Origin: CAYVBJ01 sp964449075
GTDB lineage: Bacteria; Bacteroidota; Rhodothermia; Balneolales; Balneolaceae
Length of the DNA stretch: 64,000 nt
Reading direction: 5' to 3'
Assembly: GCA_964449075.1 (NCBI GenBank)
Contig: CAYVBJ010000017.1
Coordinates: 3,203-67,202 of the forward strand
The position numbers and the translations under genes were made by a program. Shown one piece after another: positions 1 through 7,880 of this stretch (the first letter of the stretch is position 1; every line of letters starts with the position of its first letter). The notes beneath the pieces were generated by a model that worked only from the letters and a program-made list of their open reading frames with translations, searched no databases and was not told where the DNA came from.

Positions 1-923
1 TCACCCCGTGCCAGAGATGGCTTCAGAATATTAGCAGCGTCCATCGAGCCTTCGGTTGCACCGGCTCCAACCAGAGTGTGAATTTCATCAATAAAGAGGA
101 TAATCTCCCCATCAGATTCAATCACCTCTTTTACAACGGCTTTCAGGCGCTCTTCAAATTCACCGCGAAATTTGGTGCCGGCAACAAGAGAGCCCATATC
201 AAGAGCAGCAATTCGTTTGCTTTTTAATCCTTCCGGCACGTCACCGCTTACAATCCGCAGGGCCATACCTTCTGCGATCGCCGTCTTACCCACGCCTGGT
301 TCACCAATTAGCACCGGGTTATTTTTTGTTCTTCTGGATAGAATTTGCATCACACGCCTGATCTCCTGGTCACGCCCGATAACCGGGTCCAGCTTATTTC
401 TTTCAGCTTCTTCATTCAGATCGCGTGCATACTTCTTAAGAGCGTTATAACGGCTCTCCGCATTGGGATCATCCACTTTCTGACTGCCGCGGACATCTTT
501 CAGCACCTGCAGAATCTGAGTCTTTGTAACACCATGGTCTTTCAGAATTCTTCCCGCTTCATTTTTGGACAATGCAATTCCAAGTAATACATGTTCAGAG
601 CTTATGTATTCATCTCCCATTTCAGTTGCCTGTTTTTGAGCAGTATCAAATACCTCTTTAAGATCATTTGAGAGATACTGACCTGATACAGATGCTCCTT
701 TAACAACCGGCAGTGTTTTTATCTCTTTATCGACTGCCTCTTTCAGCTTGGCTGCAGGTGCGCCCAGCTTATTTATGATCGTGATAACTACGTTATCTAA
801 GTCACTGAGCAGGGCTTTTAAAACATGTACCGGCTCTACTGCCTGATGATTTTCATTTTGCGCCAGTTCCAGTGCCGACTGAACTGCTTCTTGTGCTTTT
901 AAAGTAAATTTATTCAGATTCAT
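1..923 (-). CDS. clpB: ATP-dependent chaperone ClpB, N-terminal part (cut by window edge)
   Basis: ClpB is an AAA+ disaggregase that works with DnaK to pull proteins out of heat-induced aggregates in the cytoplasm. Only the first 307 codons lie in the window; the gene continues past base 1. Residues 1-145 form the double Clp_N repeat (begins MNLNKFTLKAQEAVQSALEL). The first AAA module follows, with Walker A GEPGVGKT at about residues 207-214, Walker B ILFIDEIH near 280 and the LVGAGATEGSMDAANILKPS segment typical of ClpB rather than ClpA or ClpC. The ATG at 921-923 is the only start matching the family N-terminus. No CIRCE or sigma-32-like box was seen upstream. It is divergent from nothing: the next gene upstream is co-directional and is separated by a strong terminator, so clpB should have its own promoter between about 930 and 1080. 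Confidence 0.97.
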   Translation of the reverse strand, partial: MNLNKFTLKAQEAVQSALELAQNENHQAVEPVHVLKALLSDLDNVVITIINKLGAPAAKLKEAVDKEIKTLPVVKGASVSGQYLSNDLKEVFDTAQKQATEMGDEYISSEHVLLGIALSKNEAGRILKDHGVTKTQILQVLKDVRGSQKVDDPNAESRYNALKKYARDLNEEAERNKLDPVIGRDQEIRRVMQILSRRTKNNPVLIGEPGVGKTAIAEGMALRIVSGDVPEGLKSKRIAALDMGSLVAGTKFRGEFEERLKAVVKEVIESDGEIILFIDEIHTLVGAGATEGSMDAANILKPSLARG

Positions 924-1088
924 AATATTCAATTGATTTCTCTTTGATTAGTAGAGATACCAATATCATACCGAATTGAATTTTGTGCCTGCTTGACAGA
1001 TTTAGTTACCGGTTCTATGACTATTTTACCCCTCACAATTCCTTTTATCTCTTACTGACAATTTTTACTGACAATTTTTTCAAATCCA

Positions 1089-1146
1089 TACAAAAAAAAC
1101 CCGGCCAATGATCCATTCTGAAGAATGTGAAACATTAACCGGGTTT
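1089..1146 (-). terminator. Rho-independent terminator of the 1273-1737 gene
   Basis: An inverted repeat AACCCGG (1098-1104) / CCGGGTT (1139-1145) encloses shorter nested complementary pairs (AATG/CATT, ATTC/GAAT). On the minus strand the stem is followed directly by a run of eight T. It lies downstream of the small secreted protein gene and before clpB, so it separates the two transcription units. Confidence 0.75.
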
Positions 1147-1170
1147 CGAGTATGGTTTTTTGATAGATAG

Positions 1171-1194
1171 GCTTTGTCGTTTCTCAACGACAAA
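1171..1194. other. Perfect 9-bp hairpin in the 3' region of the 1273-1737 gene
   Basis: TTTGTCGTT / AACGACAAA (about 1173-1190) are perfectly complementary around a four-base loop. No T-run follows on either strand, so by itself it is not an intrinsic terminator. Lying between the stop codon of the small secreted gene and the terminator at 1089-1146, it could stabilise the mRNA 3' end. Function is inferred. Confidence 0.4.
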
Positions 1195-1272
1195 AGGCTC
1201 TATTGATATGGAGTTTTACAGTTTTTGTGCTTTAACTGTACTATTTAGTTGTAGATGTTTAATATCAAGATC

Positions 1273-1737
1273 CTATCGGGCAGCCAGTTGATCAGCTTTC
1301 AGCTTGTTTTCCAGGTAAGTGAAGATCTCGTTCTGATTTTCAACATCCAGGAATTTTACCAACTTCTCAGTGGAATCAAATTCGTTTTGATTCTTAAGGT
1401 ATGAGAGAGTCAGAAAAGCTTTGTACCTGATTATATGGTTGTTGCCTTCTCTTACTTTATTGATCAGGGCATTTTCAATCTCTACTGATTTGAATTCCGG
1501 GTATTTTACCTTGAACTCAACTGTATTGTAAAGGATCGATTCTATAACACCTGAATTTTCTGATTTAAGACTGTAGAGAATACCCGCTTCCATTTTTTTG
1601 AAGAGGTCTTTTTCAACTTGTCCTGTTTCAACTGTTGCCAGTGTATCAGAACCGGTGTTACTTGCTATTGCGTTACCCGCAAATTGAAATCCTGCGATGA
1701 GCAGTGCTGTTACGATTGATTGTTTTAATGTTTTCAT
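1273..1737 (-). CDS. Small secreted protein of unknown function (154 aa)
   Basis: I do not recognise a family. The protein starts with a clear Sec signal peptide (MKTLKQSIVTALLIAGFQFA, cut probably after NAIA around residue 25). The mature part is charged and mostly helical, with repeated short Leu/Ile/Lys/Glu-rich helices and no Cys or obvious catalytic motif. Such a mature domain would fit a small periplasmic helical-repeat protein; DUF3718/HEAT-like folds are possible but unproven. It is a single-gene unit: a TAAGTTTG promoter box lies at 1806-1813 and a strong terminator follows at 1089-1146. This supports its being a real gene. Confidence 0.7.
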   Translation of the reverse strand: MKTLKQSIVTALLIAGFQFAGNAIASNTGSDTLATVETGQVEKDLFKKMEAGILYSLKSENSGVIESILYNTVEFKVKYPEFKSVEIENALINKVREGNNHIIRYKAFLTLSYLKNQNEFDSTEKLVKFLDVENQNEIFTYLENKLKADQLAAR

Positions 1738-2335
1738 CTTATGGTTGATTGATTGATTTATTGTTTGAATTAACTAAATGAACTGTCTGTTCATTGAATT
1801 CGATACAAACTTACGCCTATTCTATTTTTAAAGTCAAGATTTTGTCAATCTCTGAATACTCTTAAATATTTTTTAAAAGTGTCATTATTACATACTTTTT
1901 AAATGAAACCCCTTTCAATATTTTTTAATTAACAATTAATTAATACTGATTTCATATGAAGAAATCATTTATTTGCTATATCATGTAAAAAAGCGCTTTT
2001 ATATTTTCATTTATTAAAAAATCGCTTCCACGATTATTATTCATATTTTCTATTTTTCTGACAAAAAATCATTATTAAATAATCATTAACATCAAAAAGC
2101 GCTTTCATAGTTATTGTCTATTTACCTGATAAATCGGCCTCAGTTGCTTCATTAAAGCCGTTTTTCTGAATTTTGAAAAAATCATTCCATTTAATACCCA
2201 TTGGTCTGAATTTTTTTCATGACATGTTTAGAAATAATTTGTGCTTTTGTGTTCTATTTATGAACATTATTGAGAGTGGCTGATCGTTTATTGGCCAAAT
2301 AAATGGAAATGAAATAAAAAAGAGAGGTAATGATC
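1738..2335. promoter_or_regulatory. AT-rich divergent intergenic region with two AAAGCGCTTT palindromes
   Basis: This 600-bp stretch holds no gene that I can support. It contains the promoter above and two near-identical palindromes: AAAAGCGCTTTT at 1989-2000 and AAAGCGCTTT at 2096-2105. Their centres are 106 bp apart, close to ten turns of B-DNA. A weaker half-match (AATCGCTTCC) lies at about 2020. A palindrome centred on CG is the usual shape of LacI/CcpA-family operators (established for that family). That these are operators, and which flanking gene they serve, is inference. No LacI-family gene lies in the window. Confidence 0.4.
1806..1837 (-). promoter_or_regulatory. Bacteroidota-type promoter for the 1273-1737 gene
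   Basis: On the minus strand a TTG (1835-1837, within TTGACT) is followed after 21 bases by TAAGTTTG (1806-1813). The latter is an exact match to the Bacteroidota -7 consensus TAnnTTTG. The implied transcript start near 1799 gives a leader of about 60 nt. An alternative sigma-70-like reading (TTGACA, 18 bases, TAGAAT) overlaps it. Confidence 0.5.
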
Positions 2336-2863
2336 ATGGAAAGGAAATTTTCAAATGTCACAATTGAAGTAACCAGGGGAGATATTGCCAATCAACCCGA
2401 TATGGATGCGATCGTAAATGCAGCAAATGCCCGGCTGAAGATGGGCGGCGGGGTTGCAGGTGCCATTCACAGTAAAGGAGATCCTGAACTTGAAAAAGAG
2501 ACACAGCCACTTGCACCTATTTCACCGGGCGAAGCGGTAATTACAAGTGCGCCTAATCTTCCAAACAAGTATGTAATCCACTGCCTGGGCCCGGTATACG
2601 GGCGTGACAAACCGGAAGATAAACTGCTTGCCGATTGTTATCGCAATGCCCTGAAAAAGGCAGACGAATATAATATTACTTCGATAGCTTTTCCGGCTAT
2701 CTCTACGGGAGCATTTGGATATCCGGCAGAATCTGCTGCTCGTATAGCATTAGAAACAGTGATGGAGACGGCCCCAAAACTGAAAACCGTTAAACTGGTT
2801 CGGTTTGTGCTGTTTGGAAAATCAGATTACGAAATTCATGAAAAAGTTCTTAAATCACTCTGA
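2336..2863 (+). CDS. Macrodomain protein, probable ADP-ribose / O-acetyl-ADP-ribose hydrolase
   Basis: Macrodomains bind ADP-ribose; the MacroD/YmdB-type members remove acetyl or ADP-ribosyl groups. Visible signatures are DAIVNAAN near residue 25, the glycine-rich GGGVAGAIH loop with the catalytic-type Asn-Gly region, VIHCLGPVYG, and the second phosphate loop ISTGAFGYP followed by ARIALETV. At about 175 residues it is a stand-alone single domain of normal size. Two ATGs are possible, at 2330 and 2336. The GAGAGG ribosome site at 2322-2327 is 8 bases from the second but only 2 from the first, so 2336 is preferred. It is transcribed alone and converges with the nuclease gene. Substrate cannot be read from sequence. 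Confidence 0.9.
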   Translation: MERKFSNVTIEVTRGDIANQPDMDAIVNAANARLKMGGGVAGAIHSKGDPELEKETQPLAPISPGEAVITSAPNLPNKYVIHCLGPVYGRDKPEDKLLADCYRNALKKADEYNITSIAFPAISTGAFGYPAESAARIALETVMETAPKLKTVKLVRFVLFGKSDYEIHEKVLKSL

Positions 2864-2949
2864 GTTTCATTCAGATAAAAGATCAAGGACTACACGCTAT
2901 CGTTTAATACCTGCTTATAAATGGCCGGCATGTTGAATTTCTGAAACTC

Positions 2950-3717
2950 TTACTTCCCATAAATTTCATTGATAACACCTGCTATGCGCACACCGGCCTG
3001 AAGCAGTCGTTTTTCTACCAGGTCAAAATTTTTATACCTGTATTCGTAGCCCAGGCGGTTATTTCTTGAAATATCATAAACCTGGTGACGATACGATTTT
3101 GACTCCTGTGCCCACTCTCTCACCGTTGCGGCCTGCCACTCACTGACTTGTTCATCGGTCGGATGGTTTATCTCGCTAGCCAGTTCAGTATAACTCAGCT
3201 CTCTCGATCGTATCATATCACTGTCCCAGACACGGTGCAGATTGGAAGAATCTCCCATCCATTCAACGCGAACGTCATTCCCTCCCCTGTCATCTCCCGT
3301 ACCAACATGAAGAGGCTGATGGATATCACCAATCATGTGAATCACCATCTTCAGTTTTTCTCTCTCTTCCGTTACAGTCAATCCGCCTGCTTTCAGTTCA
3401 CCAATCAGTTTTTCGAGTGCCCATATAATATCCCCGTTCGGATTTTTTTCAGTTACATCATAGGTTTTTCCGTCAGGAATGGTTACCCAGTGCCAGTCAT
3501 TGGTATAATCATAATCATCATCTGAACGGATATCATCCATCCACACGCTTGCCATCGCCAGAGATTCATTCCCTAAAATTCTCACCATTTCCATCCTGGC
3601 TTTTTCATTTAAATGCATTTCGGCAATATCACCGGTTGTGTAATGTCCGATTTGTCCCCATTTTGAAAATTCACTGTCAATAAATAAAAAAGACAATACT
3701 ATTAGCAGAAGCTTCAT
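2950..3717 (-). CDS. Secreted S1/P1-type zinc nuclease
   Basis: Enzymes of this family cut single-stranded DNA and RNA (some also remove 3' phosphates) outside the cytoplasm using three zinc ions. A signal peptide covers residues 1-19, and cutting before Trp20 would expose the N-terminal Trp that ligates zinc in this family. The other ligands are all recognisable: His25 (WGQIGH), Asp in VWMDDIR, His in DWHW, the HMIGDIHQPLHVG block and HRVWD. Length (255) is normal. A TACTTTTG box at 3785-3792 upstream could be its promoter. It may serve nutrient (phosphate/nucleotide) scavenging; this is inference from secretion. Confidence 0.92.
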   Translation of the reverse strand: MKLLLIVLSFLFIDSEFSKWGQIGHYTTGDIAEMHLNEKARMEMVRILGNESLAMASVWMDDIRSDDDYDYTNDWHWVTIPDGKTYDVTEKNPNGDIIWALEKLIGELKAGGLTVTEEREKLKMVIHMIGDIHQPLHVGTGDDRGGNDVRVEWMGDSSNLHRVWDSDMIRSRELSYTELASEINHPTDEQVSEWQAATVREWAQESKSYRHQVYDISRNNRLGYEYRYKNFDLVEKRLLQAGVRIAGVINEIYGK

Positions 3718-3784
3718 ATAACCACTCGTTAAATTTTTAAGATTCTGGTTGTTTTATACATCACCTTACAATAACCTGTACTAT

Positions 3785-3792
3785 CAAAAGTA
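3785..3792 (-). promoter_or_regulatory. -7 promoter box (TACTTTTG) for the S1/P1 nuclease gene
   Basis: This is an exact TAnnTTTG match on the minus strand, 68-75 bases upstream of the nuclease start. The -33 region shows TTTC instead of TTTG, so the promoter assignment is tentative. Confidence 0.35.
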
Positions 3793-3877
3793 AGGATTTA
3801 TCTTAAACTGATCCTGAAATTTCGTAAATAAAGAGTAAGAATTCTATCTGGATACCAGGCAAATATAGAACGGTTTT

Positions 3878-4249
3878 ATGATCTATGAATTTTTAAATAT
3901 TTTCTTTTTCGTTTTTCACACAGTGCTGATTCTTTTTAATCTTTTCGGATGGATCTGGAAAAAAACGCGCCTGCTGAATCTCATTTCACTGCTCTTAACA
4001 CTTGGTTCCTGGGTTATCCTGGGATTTTGGTATGGCTGGGGGTACTGCCCCTGTACCGACTGGCACTGGAAAGTGAGAATGGAGCTGGGATATTATGACA
4101 TGCCCGCATCATACATTAAATTCCTTGCCGATACTTTTACCGGTATGGACTGGAGCAGGGTATTGGTTGATTCACTGACAGCAGGCCTTTTTGCCATCGC
4201 TTTTATAAGCTCACTTGCAGTAAACATCAACGATTTAAGAAAAAAATGA
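3878..4249 (+). CDS. DUF2784-like small membrane protein
   Basis: A 123-residue integral membrane protein with three or four predicted helices: about residues 5-25, 32-55 and 95-118. A loop has the sequence GWGYCPCTDWHW, which resembles the conserved Cys-Pro/Trp loop of DUF2784 proteins. Function of that family is unknown. It stands alone on the plus strand between two minus-strand genes and ends 20 bases from the SRAP gene's end. The tail NINDLRKK is cytoplasmic by the positive-inside rule. The family assignment rests on motif memory only. Confidence 0.6.
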   Translation: MIYEFLNIFFFVFHTVLILFNLFGWIWKKTRLLNLISLLLTLGSWVILGFWYGWGYCPCTDWHWKVRMELGYYDMPASYIKFLADTFTGMDWSRVLVDSLTAGLFAIAFISSLAVNINDLRKK

Positions 4250-4269
4250 TGAGAAAATCACCTTTTCAA

Positions 4270-4938
4270 TTAAACAGGTTCAATCAATTCCTTTTCCTGG
4301 TTTCGGGGCGAATTTACCTTTTTTGAGACGGGATAGTACTCTATACCGTTATCTTCATAAGGCAAAAGGATCTCTTTGAGGGCTTTGGTATCGTTATTCG
4401 CAGGGTCCAGCCAAAAAGAAAATTCCTCTTCATGCAGAATGGCCGGCATCCGGTCGTGCAAGTTACTGACCGTTTTATTGGCATCCGTAGTTATGATTGT
4501 AAAACTATTGATCTTCTTCCCGCCTTCTCCCTGCCATCTTTCATAAATGCCCGCAAAACTCATAAAGGTTTTATCCGTAAAGGTGATGTAATATGGCTGC
4601 TTGCCATTTTCCTCTTTCCTCCACTCATAAAAACCGTTCGCGGGCACAATACAGCGTTGTGAAATAAATGGTTTGCTGTAAGATTTTTTCTCTGTTATCG
4701 TTTCCTGTCTCGCATTAATCATTGAATATTTTGGATTTTGATCCTTAGCCCAAAAAGGAATCAGTCCCCATCTGAATCTGTCGATTATACGCTCAGATCC
4801 TTTTCTGAATATTACAGGCATCTCAGTTGTTGGAGCTACATTATAAATTGGCTCGAAAAATAATCCTTCTTCCGGTTCCGCCAAATAGGCTTCACTTAAC
4901 TCATTCACATTTGCTTTTAAAACGTATCTTCCACACAT
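4270..4938 (-). CDS. yedK: SRAP-domain protein (YedK/HMCES family), abasic-site DNA-protein crosslinker
   Basis: SRAP proteins shield abasic sites in single-stranded DNA by forming a thiazolidine crosslink through the N-terminal Cys2. The protein begins MCGRY, so Cys2 is present after Met removal. Other family signatures are NARQET near residue 75, the CIVPANGFYEW block with the catalytic Glu near 105, and the His of NLHDRMPAIL. Its 222 residues match the family. It is divergent from a universal stress protein gene and shares a 175-bp regulatory gap containing a perfect palindrome. Confidence 0.95.
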   Translation of the reverse strand: MCGRYVLKANVNELSEAYLAEPEEGLFFEPIYNVAPTTEMPVIFRKGSERIIDRFRWGLIPFWAKDQNPKYSMINARQETITEKKSYSKPFISQRCIVPANGFYEWRKEENGKQPYYITFTDKTFMSFAGIYERWQGEGGKKINSFTIITTDANKTVSNLHDRMPAILHEEEFSFWLDPANNDTKALKEILLPYEDNGIEYYPVSKKVNSPRNQEKELIEPV

Positions 4939-5036
4939 TCTATAATAATAATTTGATAATGATCAGCCAGGTGATTCTTCTTTAATAAATGATTATATAA
5001 GAAAATTCACTTCTTTGAAAGAAAATGAAGAGGAAG

Positions 5037-5057
5037 ATTTTATTCCGGGAATAAAAT
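5037..5057. promoter_or_regulatory. Perfect 21-bp palindrome in the yedK/usp divergent region
   Basis: ATTTTATTCC (5037-5046) and GGAATAAAAT (5048-5057) are exact reverse complements around a single G. The site is 57 bp before the usp start and about 100 bp before the yedK start. Its length and symmetry suit binding by a dimeric regulator. It could also form an RNA hairpin in a yedK leader, but no T-run of terminator type follows on either strand. Confidence 0.45.
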
Positions 5058-5113
5058 ACGGTTTACATATATATTTATATTGATTATCTATACAGAAACT
5101 TGCTATCAGGAAA

Positions 5114-5935
5114 ATGTCATTTTTTAAAACGATTTTAGTCCCCACTGATTTCACGCAGAGATCTGAAGTCGCCTACAGGCATGCATGTGAAATTGCTGCA
5201 AAAACAGGCGATACGGTTTGCCTGTTGAATGTTGTTGAGCCACCCTACGAATTCCCTTCCAGGCTGAATGAAATCATTGAGAGCCGGAAAACCATAGCGT
5301 TGGAAGAACTCGAATCAGTAAAAAATGGACTTAAATCAGTAGAAAAGTTTAGTCATATCGACATTGAAGTAAGAATAGAAACCGGTAAAATAATTTCTAC
5401 CATTTTACACCAGATCAATAAAAAAATGCCCGGGCTTGTAATAATGGGTACAGGCGGTGAGTACAGCCTGAAAAATTTAATTTACGGAAGTATAACCAAT
5501 TCCATGCTTTTGAATTCCCCGGTACCTGTACTGGGGATTCCGGCTAATACAGACTACAGACCCGTTAACTCATTTATTTTTGCCACAGATTTAAGAAAAC
5601 ATGATCTGAAAATTATAAAATGGGTTCAAAACCTGGCTTCAGCACTTGGCTCAGAATTTCACGCCATTCATATTGATACAAATGATCATGAAAAGAGCAC
5701 TGCTGAATTTGAATCACGGTTGAAAAATGAAGTGTCAGAAAAAAGTATTCTTGAGGTTAGAAAAGGAGAAGACTTTTTCAGCGGAATGACGTCATACCTG
5801 GTGAATACACAGGGTCAAATTATTGTAATGCCCCGTTATAAGAAAAAATTTATTGAATGGCTGACCTCCAAAAGCTCAGCGAGAGAAATTGCTCATTACG
5901 GCCGTTCTCCTTTATTAATGATTCCCGCAGAGTGA
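5114..5935 (+). CDS. Universal stress protein, two Usp domains (second degenerate)
   Basis: Usp proteins are cytoplasmic nucleotide-binding proteins linked to stress survival. Residues 1-147 form a standard domain: KTILVPTDFT at the start and the nucleotide loop GTGGEYSL...YGSITN, followed by SPVPVLGIP. Residues 152-273 repeat the fold (FIFATDLRKHD) but have lost the GxxG loop; instead they carry MPRYKKKF and end in RSPLLMIP, so the second half probably does not bind ATP. An AGGA ribosome site sits 5 bases before the ATG. A second tandem-Usp gene is at 14556. It converges with the M50 protease gene, leaving 3 bases between them. Confidence 0.92.
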   Translation: MSFFKTILVPTDFTQRSEVAYRHACEIAAKTGDTVCLLNVVEPPYEFPSRLNEIIESRKTIALEELESVKNGLKSVEKFSHIDIEVRIETGKIISTILHQINKKMPGLVIMGTGGEYSLKNLIYGSITNSMLLNSPVPVLGIPANTDYRPVNSFIFATDLRKHDLKIIKWVQNLASALGSEFHAIHIDTNDHEKSTAEFESRLKNEVSEKSILEVRKGEDFFSGMTSYLVNTQGQIIVMPRYKKKFIEWLTSKSSAREIAHYGRSPLLMIPAE

Positions 5936-5938
5936 ATA

Positions 5939-7033
5939 TCAATAATCTGCTGAAGACCGAAACATCATAAATTCATTGATGTTATTCATGTCGATAACAC
6001 CTTTGATTTCGCCATTTTCCACAACTGGAAAAAAATCATTTTGACTGACTCTTATTTTGCGATAAATATCTGTCAGTTTTTCGCTTGCCTTCAACTCTGT
6101 AAAATCTGTTTTCATAAATTCCCTGACGGAAACATTCTTGCCTCTGTTTCGCAGCACATCATTTATGTCTGAATGTTTTACGATACCTCTCACTTTTCCG
6201 TTTTCAGTTACAACAAAATCGCGCTCGGTTCCGGCAATGATGAGATCAACCACATCATCAACCGTACTATCCGGATTTAACTCTGTAAAATCGGTCATCA
6301 TCGCCTCCCTTACTTCGTGATCTTTCAGCAGCGACATTTGCTGAATCATTACATTCTCACCCTGCGCTCCGAACCAGACAAAAATTGCAATCAAAATGAG
6401 AATAGGATTGTATAAAAGACCAATGATAAAGAAAAAGAAAGCAAGCATCTGCCCCAAAAGTGAAGCCGCCTGGGTTGCTTTTACACGGTCAAGTTTTGTT
6501 GAAAGAAGAGCCCTCAGTACACGGCCACCATCCATTGGAAAAGCGGGAATTAAATTGAAAGCAACTAACAATATGTTCGCAGAGAGCAGAAAGAAGAGAA
6601 AGTTACCGGAGTTAACCATGCTTAAAGACTCTTGCAGAGCCTCCGGGTCCTGCTCTAAAAATGACTCCACGGGTATGAATAAATACAATATGATAGCTAT
6701 ACCAACATTTACCAGCGGTCCCGCAATGGCAACTAAAAACTCTTCCCATGGATTTTCAGGCATCTCTTCGAGGCTCGCAACACCGCCTATTGGCAGAAGC
6801 GTTATCTGCCGAGTTCCGATATTAAATTTCCGGGCAGTAAGTGCATGCCCGAATTCATGAAGAACCACACAAAAGAAAAGGCTAAAAATAAAAAGAATGT
6901 TCCACATCATGCCGGTGATGTCGTTCCCTCTTGAGATATCCAGAAAAATAATCCAGACAATAATAAGCCAGAAACTCCAGTGAATCCGTACTTTTATTCC
7001 GGCAAACTTTCCAAGTGTGAGTGATCCTTTCAT
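5939..7033 (-). CDS. Site-2-type M50 zinc metalloprotease with two CBS domains
   Basis: This is a membrane-embedded protease of the Rip/SpoIVFB-like M50B class, which cuts transmembrane substrates such as anti-sigma factors. The zinc motif HEFGH has His59, Glu60 and His63; the second motif NLIPAFPMDGGRVLRALL supplies the third ligand Asp. About five or six membrane helices span residues 1-225. Two CBS modules follow (about 240-300 and 305-360; AMMTDFTEL and FMKTDFTEL are their repeated beginnings), which usually sense adenine nucleotides. Length 364 is typical for the CBS-bearing branch. No anti-sigma partner is nearby. Confidence 0.93.
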   Translation of the reverse strand: MKGSLTLGKFAGIKVRIHWSFWLIIVWIIFLDISRGNDITGMMWNILFIFSLFFCVVLHEFGHALTARKFNIGTRQITLLPIGGVASLEEMPENPWEEFLVAIAGPLVNVGIAIILYLFIPVESFLEQDPEALQESLSMVNSGNFLFFLLSANILLVAFNLIPAFPMDGGRVLRALLSTKLDRVKATQAASLLGQMLAFFFFIIGLLYNPILILIAIFVWFGAQGENVMIQQMSLLKDHEVREAMMTDFTELNPDSTVDDVVDLIIAGTERDFVVTENGKVRGIVKHSDINDVLRNRGKNVSVREFMKTDFTELKASEKLTDIYRKIRVSQNDFFPVVENGEIKGVIDMNNINEFMMFRSSADY

Positions 7034-7192
7034 AATCTGTTCATCCCCCTTCTCTGTCTAAATTAATTATACTTTATTAAAACTAACTTACTCAATGCAA
7101 GATAGTTAAGCCACTTTACTTATAATTTTTATTTAGATATTCTTAAAAGAATAATAGTAACTAATAATTTATATTCAGCTTTAAACCGGTGT

Positions 7193-7804
7193 TTAAGAAC
7201 CGTGCATCTCTTCATAGTCCTGCATTGATGCTTCAATAACTTTTAAGGCCTGGTCTCTGTCATATACACGATCTACCTCTACATCAGCCTGCTGTCCAGG
7301 AATCAGTTTATAGGTTGCAAAATAATGACGCAAACGTTCAATCAGTACATCAGGCAGATCAGATATCTCCTGTATATTGCTATAAAAACTGTCGTTGTCT
7401 AAAACAGATACAATTTTATCATCCGCTTCACCCCTGTCAATCATATGAATACCTCCCACAACCCTGGCACTAAGTATTACTTCCGTTCGGTCTATGGGTC
7501 GCTCACTGAGTACGCAGATATCAAGAGGATCACCGTCACCAACTTCGGTTCCAACGGCAAGATTTCCGACCCTCTCACCGCAATATGTTCTGGGGATAAA
7601 GCCGTACAATGATGGCGGCAGCGAGGAGCTGCGCTGAGGACGGTCAACCCGCATATACCCGGTTTTCTTATCCACTTCATATTTGATCATATCAAATGGG
7701 GTAATTTCAATAAAGGCGTTTACAATTTCGGGCGGATGATCTCCTGCTTCAAGGCCATGCCAGGGATGAGGTCGCCACCGATAAAAAGGGGTTGGAAAGC
7801 TCAC
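7193..7804 (-). CDS. ppa: Family I inorganic pyrophosphatase
   Basis: It hydrolyses pyrophosphate to phosphate with Mg2+ and drives biosynthetic reactions forward. Signatures are KYEVDKKTGYMRVDRP, SLYGFIPRTYCG and the metal-binding motif GDGDPLDICVL (equivalent to DGDPxD). Its 203 residues match the family. The start is GTG (7802-7804); the next Met is at about residue 38, too late for the fold. It follows prfA on the same strand with 76 bases between, so co-transcription is possible. Confidence 0.95.
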   Translation of the reverse strand: MSFPTPFYRWRPHPWHGLEAGDHPPEIVNAFIEITPFDMIKYEVDKKTGYMRVDRPQRSSSLPPSLYGFIPRTYCGERVGNLAVGTEVGDGDPLDICVLSERPIDRTEVILSARVVGGIHMIDRGEADDKIVSVLDNDSFYSNIQEISDLPDVLIERLRHYFATYKLIPGQQADVEVDRVYDRDQALKVIEASMQDYEEMHGS

Positions 7805-7880
7805 GTTTCTGTTTTTTTAATAATTACACTTTTTATTTAATAAGTTAATTCTAAATTTCAATTTTATGAATTATTAATTT

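Noticed and set aside
993..1021. TTGACA-N17-TATGAC on the plus strand
   Set aside because: It points away from clpB toward a region with no plus-strand gene, so it is probably chance.
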